Shown: positions 1-12,080, counted from the stretch's first letter. The stretch is DNA of 64,000 nt from Trachelipus rathkii (GCA_015478945.1 JABUQX010078416.1:1-64000), one strand, 5' to 3'. Translations and numbers: made by a program. The notes: a model not told the origin generated them from the letters alone.

Positions 1-135
1 AGATGAAAGAGATATATATATAGATATAATAAATATATAATAGATATATTTTTTAACATTTCATTATTATATTATTATTATATTATATTATTATTATTAT
101 TATATTATTTATTATTATATTATATTATTATTTTA
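1..135. repeat. (ATT)n / (TA)n microsatellite
   Basis: Imperfect runs of TAT and ATT triplets with TA dinucleotides fill the window start. It is cut by the window edge, so its true length is unknown. Confidence 0.9.
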
Positions 136-930
136 TTGACAGGAAGATGGCCGACAACATAGCCAAGCCAGCCAATTATCCTGACAAACATTAAAAAGAA
201 AAATTTCGTAAGTTGCAGCAAAACATTTTAAACCTATTTGTTTTACAATTTGCAATAAATTATTGAAATGGGTTTTTCCGAACAGTGTGGTAAACAGATA
301 ACAAAATGTGAGTTAATTAAATTTTGCAATGAAATTTAAGAAAGGTTGCAGAAAACTGTGACATAATTTCTCATTTCACTACCAGATTACCTGACTGCGT
401 CATCAAACAGAAAGAAAAGCTGGGTTTTATACTAGAATGTCGGATTTAGGGCGTTTCTGCTTCTGTACTCTGTGTTTTGGTCTGATTTTCATGCTTGAAA
501 AAGACTAAGATCAAAAAAACATGTTCTACTATGGGTGCATAGCCTAAATAATAATCGTGATGCATTTATGTAACGATAGAAACACGCAAATGGTTCGAAT
601 TATAAGTTTAATTTTATATAATAGAACACACTCATTCTATAGTGCCAAGCTGGGATACACCCATTGCACCAAATGGAGGGCTCATTCAAATATTACTTTC
701 AAAATGTGGTTATTTTCAATTAATCCGAACAGAAATAATTGTTTTGGTGTTTATGATATGCATACAAATTGGTAAATAAGCAAATACTTAGTTTATGTAT
801 ATTCATTATATTTAGGTTTAAGCATTTAAATATTATTGAAATAACAATGATTTCGTTTGTTTATTACAGGGTGGCGTTGCTGTTACGAAAAAAGGAGAAC
901 CATTACATAAATTATATAGATAGAGGTCAG
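136..930. other. AT-rich DNA without a recognised gene
   Basis: Ordinary AT-rich sequence of normal complexity. Short ORFs occur in several frames, but none has a recognisable motif or a clear coding signal. I see no RNA gene or repeat unit here. Confidence 0.6.
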
Positions 931-3273
931 AATCATCGGGTAATATCATGGGCAATGAGATGCAAATACTTAGATGAAGCGGCAGGAGAGCAGGAGACTA
1001 GCGTGCGAGACTCCATAAGGCGTTGACTAAGGAGCAATAAGTAGTCCAGGAACCTAGGATTGTGTGTGCATTGTAGTACACATAACAGAGTATTAATCGA
1101 ATAAGCTGACGCTGCTCCAGAGGGAAGAATGTGTCGGAAAAGCTGTTGAAGGAGATTTCTGGGAACTTGCAGATCTTGAGGCGTTTGACAAAGCAAAGAA
1201 ATACCTAATATACATTGGAAGATTTGCAGACTTGATGAAGGTAGCGGCGTAGAAAATAGCATTGCGTGTGAATAATGCGTTGCGGCATAAAAGTATCTGA
1301 GACAAGTGTACAATGAAGCTAAACTAAACAGATTCTTCATCGGGAACATAGCAACAAGCGAAGATTGAGAAAGCTGTGATATGTAAAGTGCTCAGAATAT
1401 TCTAAAATAGTCGCTAAAGAACGGAAAGCGGACCGCACGTGTTTTTTTTGTTAATCAAGAAGCAAATAGGAAGGACCTATAACTCAAGCCGAACCTTTGG
1501 TTGGACACCTTGGACAGACGCGTTGTCGAAATTGCAGCTGCTGCTACTGAAACGCGAGTCTCCTAAGTGAAGAGATATGAATGCCACCGAAGCGATGTTA
1601 GCCGATTTAAAATGCTTAGTGTCCTGGTATATAATCGGCAAGATCAATAGAAACATTGAACAAAACTATGTGGTGATTAGATTGAATGTAATGTCTGTAG
1701 GCTAGTGTTTTTGCGCACGAAAACTATATTGAGGAAGTCATACATGATAAAACCATCACACAATTTTGTGTGTCGTTCAAAGCTGGTCAGATATTTGTAA
1801 AGTTATTATGGTGAAGACTACTGCAAATGTTTGCGCACAGACAATCAGGAGTACATTCGCAAGATTGAAGAGAAGCTTCTAGCTAATATACCTAATATTA
1901 ATCGCTTTCAAGATGGGTCGCGATGTATTACTAACAATTTGAAGAAGGTGTCGGTCAAGTTACCTTAGATCCGTGTGAGAAACAATGGATACATGATGCA
2001 AAAATGTCTGCCGGCGAGCGAGCCATATTGTTCGCCGTGATATGTTCGATGAAACGTTCAGTTCAATGAACTTTCCCAAGAAGGGAATGTCAGGAAGTTA
2101 GATCGTTAACCCTGTAAACCAACGCTGTTTATCACTTGGAGGATGTAACTGATTTGGTTCAATAGTATATATCCTGACAAATGTAGTTATTCCTGCTTGA
2201 AAATCAATCAGGTTGTCATACTCTCAGTAGTAATTAAATTCAAATAGCGGTGAAACCAAAGATGACGTGATTCTGAGGTTCGACACAAAAAGGAGCGCAT
2301 GGAAACACACTCCTCTATGTATATATCATAGGAGTTAGTGTCCATACGCCACTAGCAATTAAGCACTCGTAGATAAATATGTATGACTTGGACTAAGCAT
2401 TTCTACGGACATGGTGCAAAACTATATGCTGCTGACCTTAAAACGCAATGTGTTGAAACCGTTTTCTGAGAAGATGTGTGTTCCTTCAAATGTACGAGCG
2501 CCTTTTCGCGAACTCTTCTGCGATAAGAATCACAATGCATCGTCAAGCCTACGTTAGGTGAATCACCCACGAAACAGGGATCTCATTGTGTTCAACACCC
2601 AAATTGAATTTGTGATGGGAATAGAGCCTAAGAAATAGATCGTAAAGATAGTTGAAGCTCGGCCAGCAGAAAAAAACAGTTAATGCGATGGGACAATTTG
2701 AGAATTGAGAAAGGTCCACTTCAATGAAAAATAACTAACATGTCAGTGGCCTGAAAGTGAAGTAGAATAACGGCCACGGACGTCATCTTGTCGGTTGATA
2801 CTGCAAAGGACGTTGAAAAGTCTTTGGCTGCAAATAAACGTTAATTAACAAGTTAAACAAGATGCAGTAATCGTTAATGAAATACATATCATGGCGTCTG
2901 TATCATGCTCGAGTGGTCAAAGGAAGAAAAAATATAGTGCCCGTTAGCACTATTTATCTCTATTGTTGCCGGCCTATTTTCTGGATCCTGCGCATTCTTG
3001 GTGGCGATGTTATATGCTTCTGTTGTTGGATAGTGATTAAGTTGGTCAGTTCAGTACTCAACAGCGGGCAGACTATTCAGTAAGTTACCATTGTGATCAT
3101 GACCACTCTATGCCATTTGTAACTAAAGTACTAATGGACTGATCAAAATATAGATCGGTGAATCTGAATCTGTTTGTAATGATGGGAAAGGACTCATCTT
3201 ATGACAGGTCCAAGGCAGGGTATTTGGATTAGAGTTACAAGGCCACCTGTTGATAAATTGAACCCTGATTGCA

Positions 3274-3435
3274 ATGAAAGAGGACTTCGTTTTTAAAAGT
3301 ATTCACATGTTACGGTCGAACGTGTTGCGCGCATCAAAGTTACAATTAGCTAGCCTAGACGTATCTCTACTTCACAAGGCCCTATGCAGATACATTCTGC
3401 ATCTTAATATCGAAGAACCGAAACCATTTCTGTAA
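3274..3435 (+). pseudogene. 53-codon open segment in the decayed block
   Basis: An ATG-started segment that ends at TAA. Its composition is protein-like (it begins MKEDFVFKSIHMLRSNVLRA and carries leucine-rich, amphipathic-looking stretches). It lies in a different frame from the segments at 3984 and 4166. It is probably an internal piece of the larger broken gene rather than a small gene of its own, since no promoter or other start signal is visible. No family is recognised. Confidence 0.35.
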
Positions 3436-3983
3436 CATGTGCAAAGATAGTGTATGACATCTCCTATTTGAGTAGCTGTGGGTAACCATCGATTGGAGTG
3501 ACTATATCTAAATATTCATCAGATCCTTAGAAAGCTAACTGTTCGATCTGGTACGTTGCGTCATTGGATAAGTTTTAGCTCCATGATCTTTGCCTATCGA
3601 CTCTACTACAGTTATTCCAGGTGTACGTCCACATCAAGACGTGATGGAAGTGCAAAACTAAATCACCTCAATATTGCAATAGCATTCAATTGACAGGGCA
3701 TAAATTGTTGTCGTACACAAAGGACCAACCATGGTTCCTTTCTGCAATTTCGATAGACTCAGTGCTCACGAATAAAATAATGAAAAGTGCAAGAGGCGAT
3801 GGGGTGCGAATGGCGTCGGCCAATAATGCCATGTAGGTGTTAACGATTGATTGGATGGAGCATGTGTCCTGATTACTTTTCAATTGTTCAGGGAATTCGA
3901 AGACAATATGGACCTGATGTGAGACCACGTAGTTCACACTACCGATCAGGGAACATTCGATTAAAAGTTAAGTTCCATAAAGA

Positions 3984-4154
3984 ATGTCAAGGCGATGTTT
4001 TGAAGTAATTGAGAACAAGCTTCTCCGGGGGGGAACACTTTTATCGCAACGTGAATCCGGCAATGAACTTTACAACTTTAAACAAGTGAAAGACGTTGCA
4101 AATCCTACAGCCGTGCTCAGGATTGTACAAATTGGCAAACAGCTTCTGGTGTAA
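3984..4154 (+). pseudogene. 56-codon open segment in the decayed block
   Basis: One of the most coding-like pieces in the block. It has mixed charged and hydrophobic residues (for example SRRCFEVIENKLLRGG and later NPTAVLRIVQIGKQLLV) and no low-complexity bias. The next good segment begins 11 bases beyond its stop in another frame, as expected from a small indel in one longer reading frame. I do not recognise a domain. Confidence 0.4.
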
Positions 4155-4165
4155 ATCAACAGTAA

Positions 4166-4321
4166 TATGATATTCGTAACGTGCGGGATCTGGGCCTCAA
4201 CAGGAGTTTGGTTGCCTTTAAGCAACGGTCATCACTAGAATACGACTTAAGACTCTTCCACGATAGTTCGCGTGAGAAAGCAACGACATTAAATCAGCGC
4301 TGGTGTCAGCGAAAAGAGTGA
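4166..4321 (+). pseudogene. 51-codon open segment in the decayed block
   Basis: Follows the previous segment after 11 bases and a frame change. It includes LVAFKQRSSLEYDLRLFHDS and ends at a TGA, after which another frame opens (YSVELRKVKVDN at about 4340-4440). The near-continuous relay across frames is the main support for one broken long ORF. Function unknown. Confidence 0.38.
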
Positions 4322-5560
4322 CGCATAATTTTTCTAAAGTATAGTCATACAGTGTAGAGCTGAGAAAAGTGAAGGTGGATAATTCTCCACAATGTAAAAT
4401 CAGAGCATCGCTCCATTCTCTGAAGTTGGTAGTGAAGAGATGGTGAACGTTGCACAAAGTTCAACAATTGCTCCAATGTTCTACAAATGTACGAGCGTAC
4501 GTTCGATTCGTCTATATCTATCTATCTGTAATTCTTTGATGGAGCTATCTTTCATTTTTTATTGCTAAAGAAGTGTACATGTCCAAAACTGTTTTCAATA
4601 ATAACGAGTTAAACTAGTTGTTTCGTTCTCTTATGCTGTTACCTATCGGACACGCCCGAAATAACTCCAAAGGATCGGTGTAGTTTTGAGGAACAGATTT
4701 ACCTGTGGTGACAGCCTGAAAGGCATGACAACAAGTCTGTTGGAAAAAAGGAGTAAGTAAACGTGTGTCTCCCAAACTCGCCCTTGACCCAAGAACTGCA
4801 ATCATTTTTCTGCGTGACACAGCAAATAAGAGTGGAACGTTTTTTCTTATCCTGTCACGCAACGGGCTAAGCAAAATATTTTAGCTCCTTGAAGGTAAAG
4901 ATTTGGTTTTGAACCGATGGGTCACAGGTCAATAGCTCTCGCTCTTCACAAAAGTATCTTTTCAGCTCTTCAACCTTGCTCACTACGAGGAAGCGGACAG
5001 CCGAAATATTTGGGTCCAGTGCCTGAAGTAAAGGTCACAGAAGATCATGATTAGATACAACTTATTCTGACGTGCTGATTCTTGCAGTAATCTGTGTCCT
5101 GTTCCCTAGGAAATCGTGTTAAATATTGGATCGCGTTGTAAGTTGTGAAGAACTTTCAATTCATATCTTCGAAGGAAATGGGCTGAAATGTCTAGGGCCT
5201 GGAAATGGCCATTGACTCTAACCATTCTCCATCGCTATCCGATCGAACACCGTTCTCGTTCATCTCTCGGTCGTGGACGCGACGAGTGGAAGTCATGGAA
5301 AACGCGAATTCCGCAGCAACAGCAGTTGTTTTCGCGAGTTAGCCAGCACACTCCCACAGCAGTGTAAATCAACAGAAGCAATGGCCATTCCACGATGAGA
5401 TATCTTGTGGTACTTTTTGGGTATTGTCCTATGATCGAAGCAAGGTACGAAGGAAATATATTAAGCAGCTTAGTGGAAGATACTTATATTTCGCAATGGA
5501 GAATCGTGCTTATTGAATGGCATAGCCCCAACCCAAGGAGCTTTACTACAATACGGACAT

Positions 5561-5834
5561 AGTAAGCAGCTGATTCACCAAAGGGGCATGTTGGGGGGTC
5601 AATGCACCATTCTCTCAATCCAGTCTTCTTCCACGAGTGCTAGAATGGTTTGGGTTATAGCAACGGATACATTGACCAACCCACTCTGGACAACTATCCT
5701 GCTGCAGATGATGCTATGCAATGGTAACTTGTGTAAAGTGCAGATTGTAACAGCAAAACATTCCATGTCCTGCACTATTTCAGTGTGATGGCGCTTCTGC
5801 ACAGATAAAGGAATGAAGCTGTTTCTAAACATAT
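5561..5834 (+). other. Possible tail of the decayed coding block
   Basis: Two overlapping forward frames remain open here. One reads 91 codons from 5513; another gives NGYIDQPTLDNYPAADDAMQW-like sequence around 5665-5727. Neither resembles a family I know. The block ends where (TA)n begins, so this may be the 3' end of the decayed unit. Confidence 0.25.
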
Positions 5835-6120
5835 AGAGATAATATATATATATATATATAATTATATATATATTATATATAATAATTAATATTAGTATAT
5901 TAATAATATAGGTATTAGTATATATAATTATATAATATATTATTATAATATATATATAATATAATATATATATATATTTATATATATATTAATATAGATA
6001 ATATATAATGATATATATAATATAATATATATATATAATGATATGATATAATATATATAGTATAATGATATATATAATATATATAATATTAGTTATTAAT
6101 ATAATAAATATAATATATAA
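5835..6120. repeat. (TA)n microsatellite
   Basis: Nearly pure TA with occasional TTA and ATA interruptions. It separates the decayed coding block from LINE copy A. Confidence 0.95.
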
Positions 6121-6319
6121 TCCAATTATCACAAAATGAATAAGTAAGATTTGTGTTGCTAGTTATTTCTCCCTTATATATTTACGTATTTTCATACTTT
6201 ACTGCAAACAGGCTTAGAGCCTGGCCCCAGTGCAGATTTAGCCTTTGGCACTACATATTGTTTTCAATATTATTAATGAAAATTGACCCTATATCATGAT
6301 TCTGTCACAGAGTGTATAA

Positions 6320-7686
6320 TCAAGATTCTCACGCTTTGTCAACTTATGCCGCCCCACTATTTTAGCCATTTGATTTTCTAATTCAAATTCAAGACCCTGA
6401 AATCAAACTCTTTCTTCCTTTAATCTTACGACGACACAACTGACATTTTACCTCAAATTCCACCTTAATTAAACGATTCCGCCCTCTATGCCCCTCCAAA
6501 TCATTTATGTCTAACAAAATTTACTTCTAAAGAATGTTATTCTGTTTTCTCTAGAAGCTGGCCCACTAAGAAGGCATATGATCCTACGGTATCCCTCCTG
6601 TAGTTTCAAAGCTTGCGATTCTCAGTAGTTCCTTGCCTTGATAAATATTGTTCTCTCTCTGTCTTCCACTGTCGACCTCCTTCCTGCCGAGCGTTATGCT
6701 TTTAATGCTTGCGCCGAAAAAGGTCAGCCCTCTCAGCCCGTAAGTATCGCATATTGCTTAAACCTCAGTCCTTTTAAACTTTCCAAATCATTTGTTAACG
6801 TAGGAAGTTGAACATATCCTCATATTTATTTACATCCTTTTGCCTTCATTTCTCTTTGGTAACGAAACGCCCACATTTCTCTTCCTCTGATTCCTCGTTA
6901 TTGTGCCTTCGGGATGAGATGAAACTTTTTCACAGTAAGGCTAGAACATGATCGAAACGCCTTCCGATAGGGTCAATGAACTAAAACTTGATCTCTCCTC
7001 TCTCCTTCTCTTCTCCTCTCTCTGTCGTCTCTCTCCTCTCTCGTCCGTCTGTCTCTCTCCTCTCTTCTCTCTCTCTCCAATCTCTCTCATCACTCCTTCT
7101 TCTTCCTCTCTCTCCTTCTCTCCTCTGATTTCTATGCTCTAAATAGTGGGTTGTTTCTCTTAGATGCTTCCGTTAACTATTCCTCAAATTTAGTTTTTTT
7201 CTGACTTTTACGATTTTAATGAGTATTGTCTCTTCTCTATTTACCGCATCCAATATGTCCACTCCTATGCCGGAGCGTTTGACTCCACTTCTTGTACTGC
7301 GTTCAATTGAAAAGACATCCGCACCCAACAGTAATTATACCCACGCTATTTAAGTATTGCTTGGAGTAATTGTACCTGATATTTTGCTCGGATATTCTAA
7401 TTACGGAATGAAACCACTGTATTTATCCGTCCGTCATAATTCAGGTTCCTTCCATCTTTCTTCTAGAAAGTAGGCGTTTGAGTACCCCAGAAGCAAACTT
7501 CAACACTGAAATCTTAATTCTTTGTCTTTAAATAATATAGATCTGGTGTTTTTTTCTTGGAAAGATCTGATTAATTTCTAGTTTCTAATCTAGTTCTTTT
7601 AAAGAGAATGGGAGTCTGAGCGTTTTCAAAAGTTTAGTTCACACCGCCTCTCATGTTGTGTGCTCGCTCTTTATTAGGGTGAGGGG
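6320..7686 (+). pseudogene. LINE copy A, linker and reverse transcriptase, 5' part
   Basis: Degenerate Jockey/CR1-type non-LTR reverse transcriptase, which would copy its own mRNA at a nicked target. In order, across changing frames: SYDDTTDIL (pre-RT linker, about 6430); KAYDP at 6571-6585, matching the KAYGPDGIPP motif; PKK near 6715 (the PKKG of RT motif 1); DRVNELKLDL at about 6969, matching the AFDRVWHKALL motif-A region; and YAGAFDSTSCTAFN at 7265-7306 in place of YADDSTLHSS, so the catalytic DD pair is lost. KMGVLSV near 7600 matches the later KLGVLFRLR segment. Many stops and frameshifts make it non-functional. It breaks off at 7686, where a hAT-like element begins, and resumes at 9206. 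Family assignment rests on motif order read by eye. Confidence 0.75.
6985..7140 (+). repeat. (CT)n microsatellite inside the RT of LINE copy A
   Basis: Polypyrimidine CT/TC repeat with interruptions, placed just after RT motif A. The host LINE is Ser/Leu-rich at this point (SSLCSLLSSFLS-like), so the repeat may have grown from CT-rich codons. It creates an apparent 64-aa Ser/Leu ORF (6948-7142) that is not a separate gene. Confidence 0.85.
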
Positions 7687-9205
7687 CAGGGTGGCATAAT
7701 AAAATCCATCTTTTTGTAAAAACCTATCTTGGTCCCGGGTTTTTTCGTTGTGTTTTTTTTTTTAACCTAAACCGAAAATACCGGGGGAAATTGGTGTTGA
7801 TTTCCGAATTTTGTCCTTTTCCTTTCAGCAGTACTAATTCTTAATTGTAATTGTTTGTTTTCATTTTGCTATATTATATAGAGTTTGAAGTTATACAAGG
7901 TAGTATTGCCAAATTGATCTGGAATCTCGGAAGATAACAGGAAATATAAGGATGGACTGAAGTTCCTTGAAATGATCCTAAGGTCACGCAGTAAGTACAA
8001 ATGTAAATATTACAGTCATTGCAATTATCCAATAGAAATTGGATAGAGAATAAAGTGTCATTTGAAAAATCTTGTAGTTGCTTGTATATGGTCGGCAATA
8101 TTTCTAGTTGAATCAAGTTGCTAATTACACATAGCCGTTTGATATGTGAGTGGATCTTACAGATGTGAGAGAAAGGTGATTTTCATATAAAGTTTGTTCG
8201 GATGGTCTGCAAAGACATTTCAAGTCCATGTAGAAACGCGATGGGGTTATGCTGTATCTGAGCACTAGGTCAAAAACCTCAAAAGAAATTTCTAAATAAT
8301 TACATTAAAATGACAATATAGTCTTAATATTAACATTGACAAAAAATTTTATCTAGTTTTTTTTATGCTAACACGGTCTCTTTTAAGGTTTGAATTGCAT
8401 AAGTACTTGTTTAATTAATTGATCCAAACTCTTAGACCTGGTGTACTCCCTACGCATGCTCGAAGAAATCTAGCAGGTCCACTTTTGGAAACGGCTCATT
8501 GATTATAATATATAGTACTATTATATATATGAGTATAGTATGTAGGATGATATATATTAGTTATATAAATATATTTTTGTATATTATATTATTTATAGAT
8601 CTATATTAATAGCATTTCAAAAACATAGAAAACTATATGGATATTGGGTGATTAATATATTATACTCCTTATATAATTTTTTTTTGAATAGAATGTGGTT
8701 ATATTCCCTCTGTTTTATGATTTCTTTATGTTGTGTGTTTGAAATTACTTTGTTCTTTACCATTGTGAATTAGAGTTTTGATTGAATCAGTAAATAACTC
8801 TTAGAATTTATTTTGTGTATATATAACAGATATAATTATATATGATATAATATATTATATATATAATATAAATATATAGGGTGTATCTTGTGTATTATTA
8901 TATATATATATAATAATATATATATATTATATATTATATTATAATATCATATATATATATTATATGATATTCTTTCCGACAAATGAATTACAAATTGACT
9001 TATAAACATTTCAGCTTAAGTGAAAGAGTAATATATTTGCTAATATTTCATTTTTGTTTTAACTTATTTTTACTATGCAATTATTTCGAAATAAAAGTCA
9101 TTGAAAACTCCAAGTGGCAAATAACGGGGTTTTCATGTTGTTTTTTTAAAAAACGTGGTGGGTTTTTTCGGATCGGGCCATTGCGGTTGCTCATGCCAAA
9201 CCCTG
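7687..9205. mobile_element. hAT-like non-autonomous element inserted in LINE copy A
   Basis: Begins CAGGGTGGCA at 7687 and ends TGCCAAACCCTG at 9205, giving inverted ends that start CAGGGT, typical of hAT elements. Flanks are GTGAGGGG on the left and GCGAGCGGG on the right, a plausible 8-bp target duplication with one substitution and one indel. The LINE reading stops at the left end and resumes after the right end. The interior is AT-rich with (TA)n blocks at 8505-8610 and 8820-8975, and no transposase is visible. It moves, if at all, by cut-and-paste with a transposase supplied elsewhere. The boundary evidence is good; the superfamily call is inference. Confidence 0.6.
8505..8975. repeat. 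(TA)n tracts inside the hAT-like insertion
   Basis: Two TA-rich blocks separated by about 200 bases of AT-rich DNA. Hairpin-forming TA runs like these occur in all the hAT-like elements of this window. Confidence 0.85.
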
Positions 9206-9765
9206 CGAGCGGGTGTCCGTTCGCTAGCCCCTCTTTAAATATGCCTCACAGTTCATTCTAAATTCTGGGTTTGCTAAAAATGGTGGTTTTATGACTTTTT
9301 CGGTCTTATGAACACTCCTGCTCCCATTGAACCTCTCTTTTGGTTTCCCCCTCCGGCAGTCTACCTTTCTGCCGTTCGAAATATTTCGGGTCATCGTTTC
9401 TTGTAGACTATTCTGTTGTTAAAACGACGCTGCTCTCCTGAATTCTCCAGTGGCATACCTCTTTCACTGAGAAGGCCTTGGCGTGCGACACACTTTTTAA
9501 CCACCTGCCTCATTCGTTTTCTCTCACTCTCAGATCAAAGGACACTCTCTAAGCTCAATCTTACGGTACTTTCCAATTGGTAGTAGTTTGAAACACCTCT
9601 TTTTCTATGTTCTGTAACTTCTTTGCTTTGTATCTTTTAAGACAAAAATCTGTTCATATCGGCCTTTGAAGTCTTAAGTCGGCTCTGGCTTAATAACGTC
9701 CTCCAACTCTGGTTAAATTTGGCAGGACTCTGGCCTTTGCCCACCAGGAGACATAATTAATATTA
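9206..9765 (+). pseudogene. LINE copy A, C-terminal part and 3' region
   Basis: Continuation of the LINE interrupted at 7686. Recognisable pieces are a VRPSLEYASH-like segment at about 9214-9250; MNTPAPIEPL near 9308, for RLINSP; CSPEFSSGIPLSLRRPW from 9431, matching CSSELSNCIPPPLPRPR; and a WNTSF...FKTKI stretch at about 9585-9655, matching the conserved WNSLP...SFK C-terminus. About 100 bases of likely 3' untranslated sequence follow, then (TA)n. Stops and frame changes show it is dead. No poly(A) tail is visible. The fit across the gap supports one insertion splitting one LINE. Confidence 0.6.
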
Positions 9766-9975
9766 TTTGCATATATATATATTATTATATAATATAATTA
9801 GTAGACGGTTATATATATATATATATAATTGAGGTATTATATTATATAGATAGTATATTAATTAATGATATATATTTATATAGTTATAATATATATTATT
9901 TATATATTTATAATATTATCCGTATATATATATTATTATATATTATATATAGTATATAATATATATATAGTATTA
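9765..9975. repeat. (TA)n microsatellite
   Basis: TA-rich block with ATT and GTA interruptions, directly after the 3' end of LINE copy A. Confidence 0.9.
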
Positions 9976-10329
9976 CACAAAGCACTCCCAAAAGAACTAT
10001 GTTGACTAAATCGTGGGTCAAATAAAATCAATAAACAGTTTAATTTAAAATTTAATGGATATCAAATTTGGGGGAGAAAGTTAAAGGTCAAGAACTTAGG
10101 AGCTGTTAGGGTAATATCCCAAGCACTCCACGTGTCAATGTTCGACCTCCATTCAAAAACCTGAAACCACAACCGAGTAGCCTTCCCCATACACACTGGA
10201 GTTGACGGCCTTATTTCAGTGATAGTAGGTGTGGTTGCCGTCCACAGACTAGAATTTTTGCGCGGCCTAGTCTGGCTTTAGGGCACGTGGTGTGTGTTTT
10301 TTAATGTTAATAAATTTCTGTAACCTTCG
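9976..10329. other. Unassigned sequence upstream of the LINE B endonuclease
   Basis: Normal-complexity DNA. It sits where the 5' leader or the start of the ORF of LINE copy B would be, but I see no zinc knuckles or other ORF1 motif and no clear coding frame. Confidence 0.4.
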
Positions 10330-11128
10330 CAGTTTTAAATCTAATTTCCACATTGTTGAACATCACCTCTCCTCCTCTAAACCTCATATCTTACTCTGGT
10401 GTGATGTTTATTCTCGTGTCTCTGATTTGGAGTCTTCCGAATTTTCTACTTTGTGGCTTAAGTAATCCTGTCAATCAACTGCTAAATTCATCTGTTTTGT
10501 ATATTCTGTCTTCTAGAAAACTCACTGGATTATCCTACATTTTCTTCCACTGCTTAAAATCCAAATTAGAACACAATCCTCTTTACTATTATGTTGATAA
10601 TTTATATTAATAATTCCAACGTTCGAAGGTCAATGGCATTCTTTAAATTCTCAAGATAGAGCTGGTGAACTTGCCTATTACTCCTCTATCCAGAATGACA
10701 TCGATCAGTTTGTGCAGCTTCCTCCTCTATATCCTGACGTCGTCTTGGAGATTGTAACTGCAAACATTCTAACTTTTCACAACCTCTTAACCTCCTTATT
10801 CTGTTACATTCTTTCCTCCTCTAAGTTCCTCCAATTACCTTATCTCTGCATCTTGTTATATTTCTTCAAGTCTTCGCAAGGAAAACCCCCCCCCCCCCGA
10901 AGCATATCTGCAATAGAAATACGTCTCTTGCACGTTCCGGTCATCTGTTAACTATTCAAACTTGTGGTCGCACTTCTTGATTTCCCATGCATGGAATGAC
11001 TATATTGCTTCGGTGATAGGTATCTCAGATTGAGTATAAAACGAAATGGAGAGGATTTTCTCTGGCATGGAGTCATACATTTCATATTCTTTCTCTTCAA
11101 CTAAGCCTGACAAACCTTAATTTAACCC
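10330..11128 (+). pseudogene. LINE copy B, AP-endonuclease domain
   Basis: Degenerate endonuclease domain of a Jockey/CR1-type LINE; this domain nicks target DNA for target-primed reverse transcription. Visible landmarks: SDLESSEF...LWLK at about 10420-10460, matching the LESSHFDVLWLK strand; WHSLNSQDRAGELAYY at 10634-10681, just after where the GDFN motif should stand; an SSP.GSSNY.LIS-like segment around 10815-10850, for the GSSDHNLIS motif; and GMESYISYSFSSTKPDKP at 11064-11117, the end of the domain before the PWFN linker. A C13 run at 10886-10898 lies in the proline-rich stretch. Frame changes throughout make it inactive. The matching RT half is at 14.9-16.2 kb. Confidence 0.7.
10886..10898 (+). 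repeat. C13 homopolymer
   Basis: Thirteen C in a row inside the proline-codon-rich end of the LINE B endonuclease. Confidence 0.95.
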
Positions 11129-11296
11129 TCTCTCTCTCTCTCCTCTATATATAATTATATAGTAATAGTAATATATATATGTATATATATATTATAATAT
11201 AATATATATAGTATATATTATATATATATCGGTATAATTAAGTTATATATATTATATATAAGTAGATATATAATATATATATTATAGATATATATA
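11129..11296. repeat. (TC)n then (TA)n microsatellite
   Basis: A short CT run at 11129-11143 followed by about 150 bases of TA repeat, immediately before the second hAT-like element. Confidence 0.9.
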
Positions 11297-11709
11297 TAGG
11301 GTTTGAAAAAAACCATTTTTTTTTAAAAAACAACCAAAAACCTATTGTTTTTTTTAAATAAACCAAATAAACCAATGGTTTTTTGGTTTTTTGGGGTTTT
11401 ATGCTTATTTTGATGGATTTTAATGTGGTTTTTATTGGTTTTAATAGATTTTAAAGGCAAAAATCACTACTGAAAACTTGTTAAAGCCACATGTGCCAAC
11501 GACTATTTTATAAATCCTTAATTAAATTTCTTTTGAGTTTTATTCAAATTTTCTTGATAACTGAAAACTGGTATAGATATTATCTATTATTTATTGAGGT
11601 TTACATAAATTCGTAGAATCGTAAAAATTAAGGAGGTATATTAATATGATATATTAGTAAAGTAATTTTAAAAAAAGTTATATTTTATTATTTCACCCAA
11701 AAATTTTTA

Positions 11710-11728
11710 AAAAAAAAAAAAAAAAAAA
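11710..11728 (+). repeat. Poly(A) run of about 19 bases
   Basis: A homopolymer inside the second hAT-like element. No retrotransposon body is visible upstream. Confidence 0.9.
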
Positions 11729-11914
11729 TTTAATCACTAAGAAAAATTATCAAATTCAAGATATAATGATATGCTAATGAATTCTTATTACCTTTAATTT
11801 GAATACTAGGAATATATATATAGTATATCATACTATAATATATTATATATATGTAATATATGTATATAATATTAGTATAATATATATATTATATATTGTA
11901 ATATATATATAGGA

Positions 11915-12040
11915 GGTGAAGAGAGATGAGATGAGAGGATGAAGATGAAAGAGTGAGAGAGAGGAAGAGAGAGAGAGAAGAAGAGAGAGAGAGAGAGAGA
12001 GAAGAGACGTAGATGACGCAGAGATGAAGATGGAGCCGAG

Positions 12041-12075
<35 letters not shown>

Positions 12076-12080
12076 GAGAG
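11915..12080. repeat. (GA)n microsatellite
   Basis: Imperfect GA/AG repeat with GATGA interruptions. Two overlapping minus-strand Ser/Leu ORFs here are translations of the repeat. Confidence 0.92.

Larger units (their letters stand above)
930..5560 (+). pseudogene. Decayed or frameshifted large coding block, product unknown
   Basis: About 4.6 kb of balanced base composition with no microsatellite, unlike everything around it. Forward translation gives many 30-65 codon stretches of protein-like composition, and the open frame switches repeatedly. Examples are 1103-1252 (EECVGKAVEGDFWELADLEA), 2552-2670 (RDLIVFNTQIEFVMGIEPKK), 3274-3435, 3984-4154, 4166-4321 and about 5165-5549. The same strand is favoured throughout. 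This is what a large ORF of more than 1,000 codons would look like after many indels and stop mutations. No catalytic motif (polymerase, helicase, integrase, RNase H) is recognisable to me. It could be a large mobile-element or endogenised DNA-virus gene, or a host gene without introns. The family is not assigned. Confidence 0.45.

Noticed and set aside
5513..5832. Overlapping 91-aa (plus) and 77-aa (minus) ORFs as separate genes
   Set aside because: They shadow each other, neither matches a known family, and the stretch is better read as the tail of the decayed coding block.
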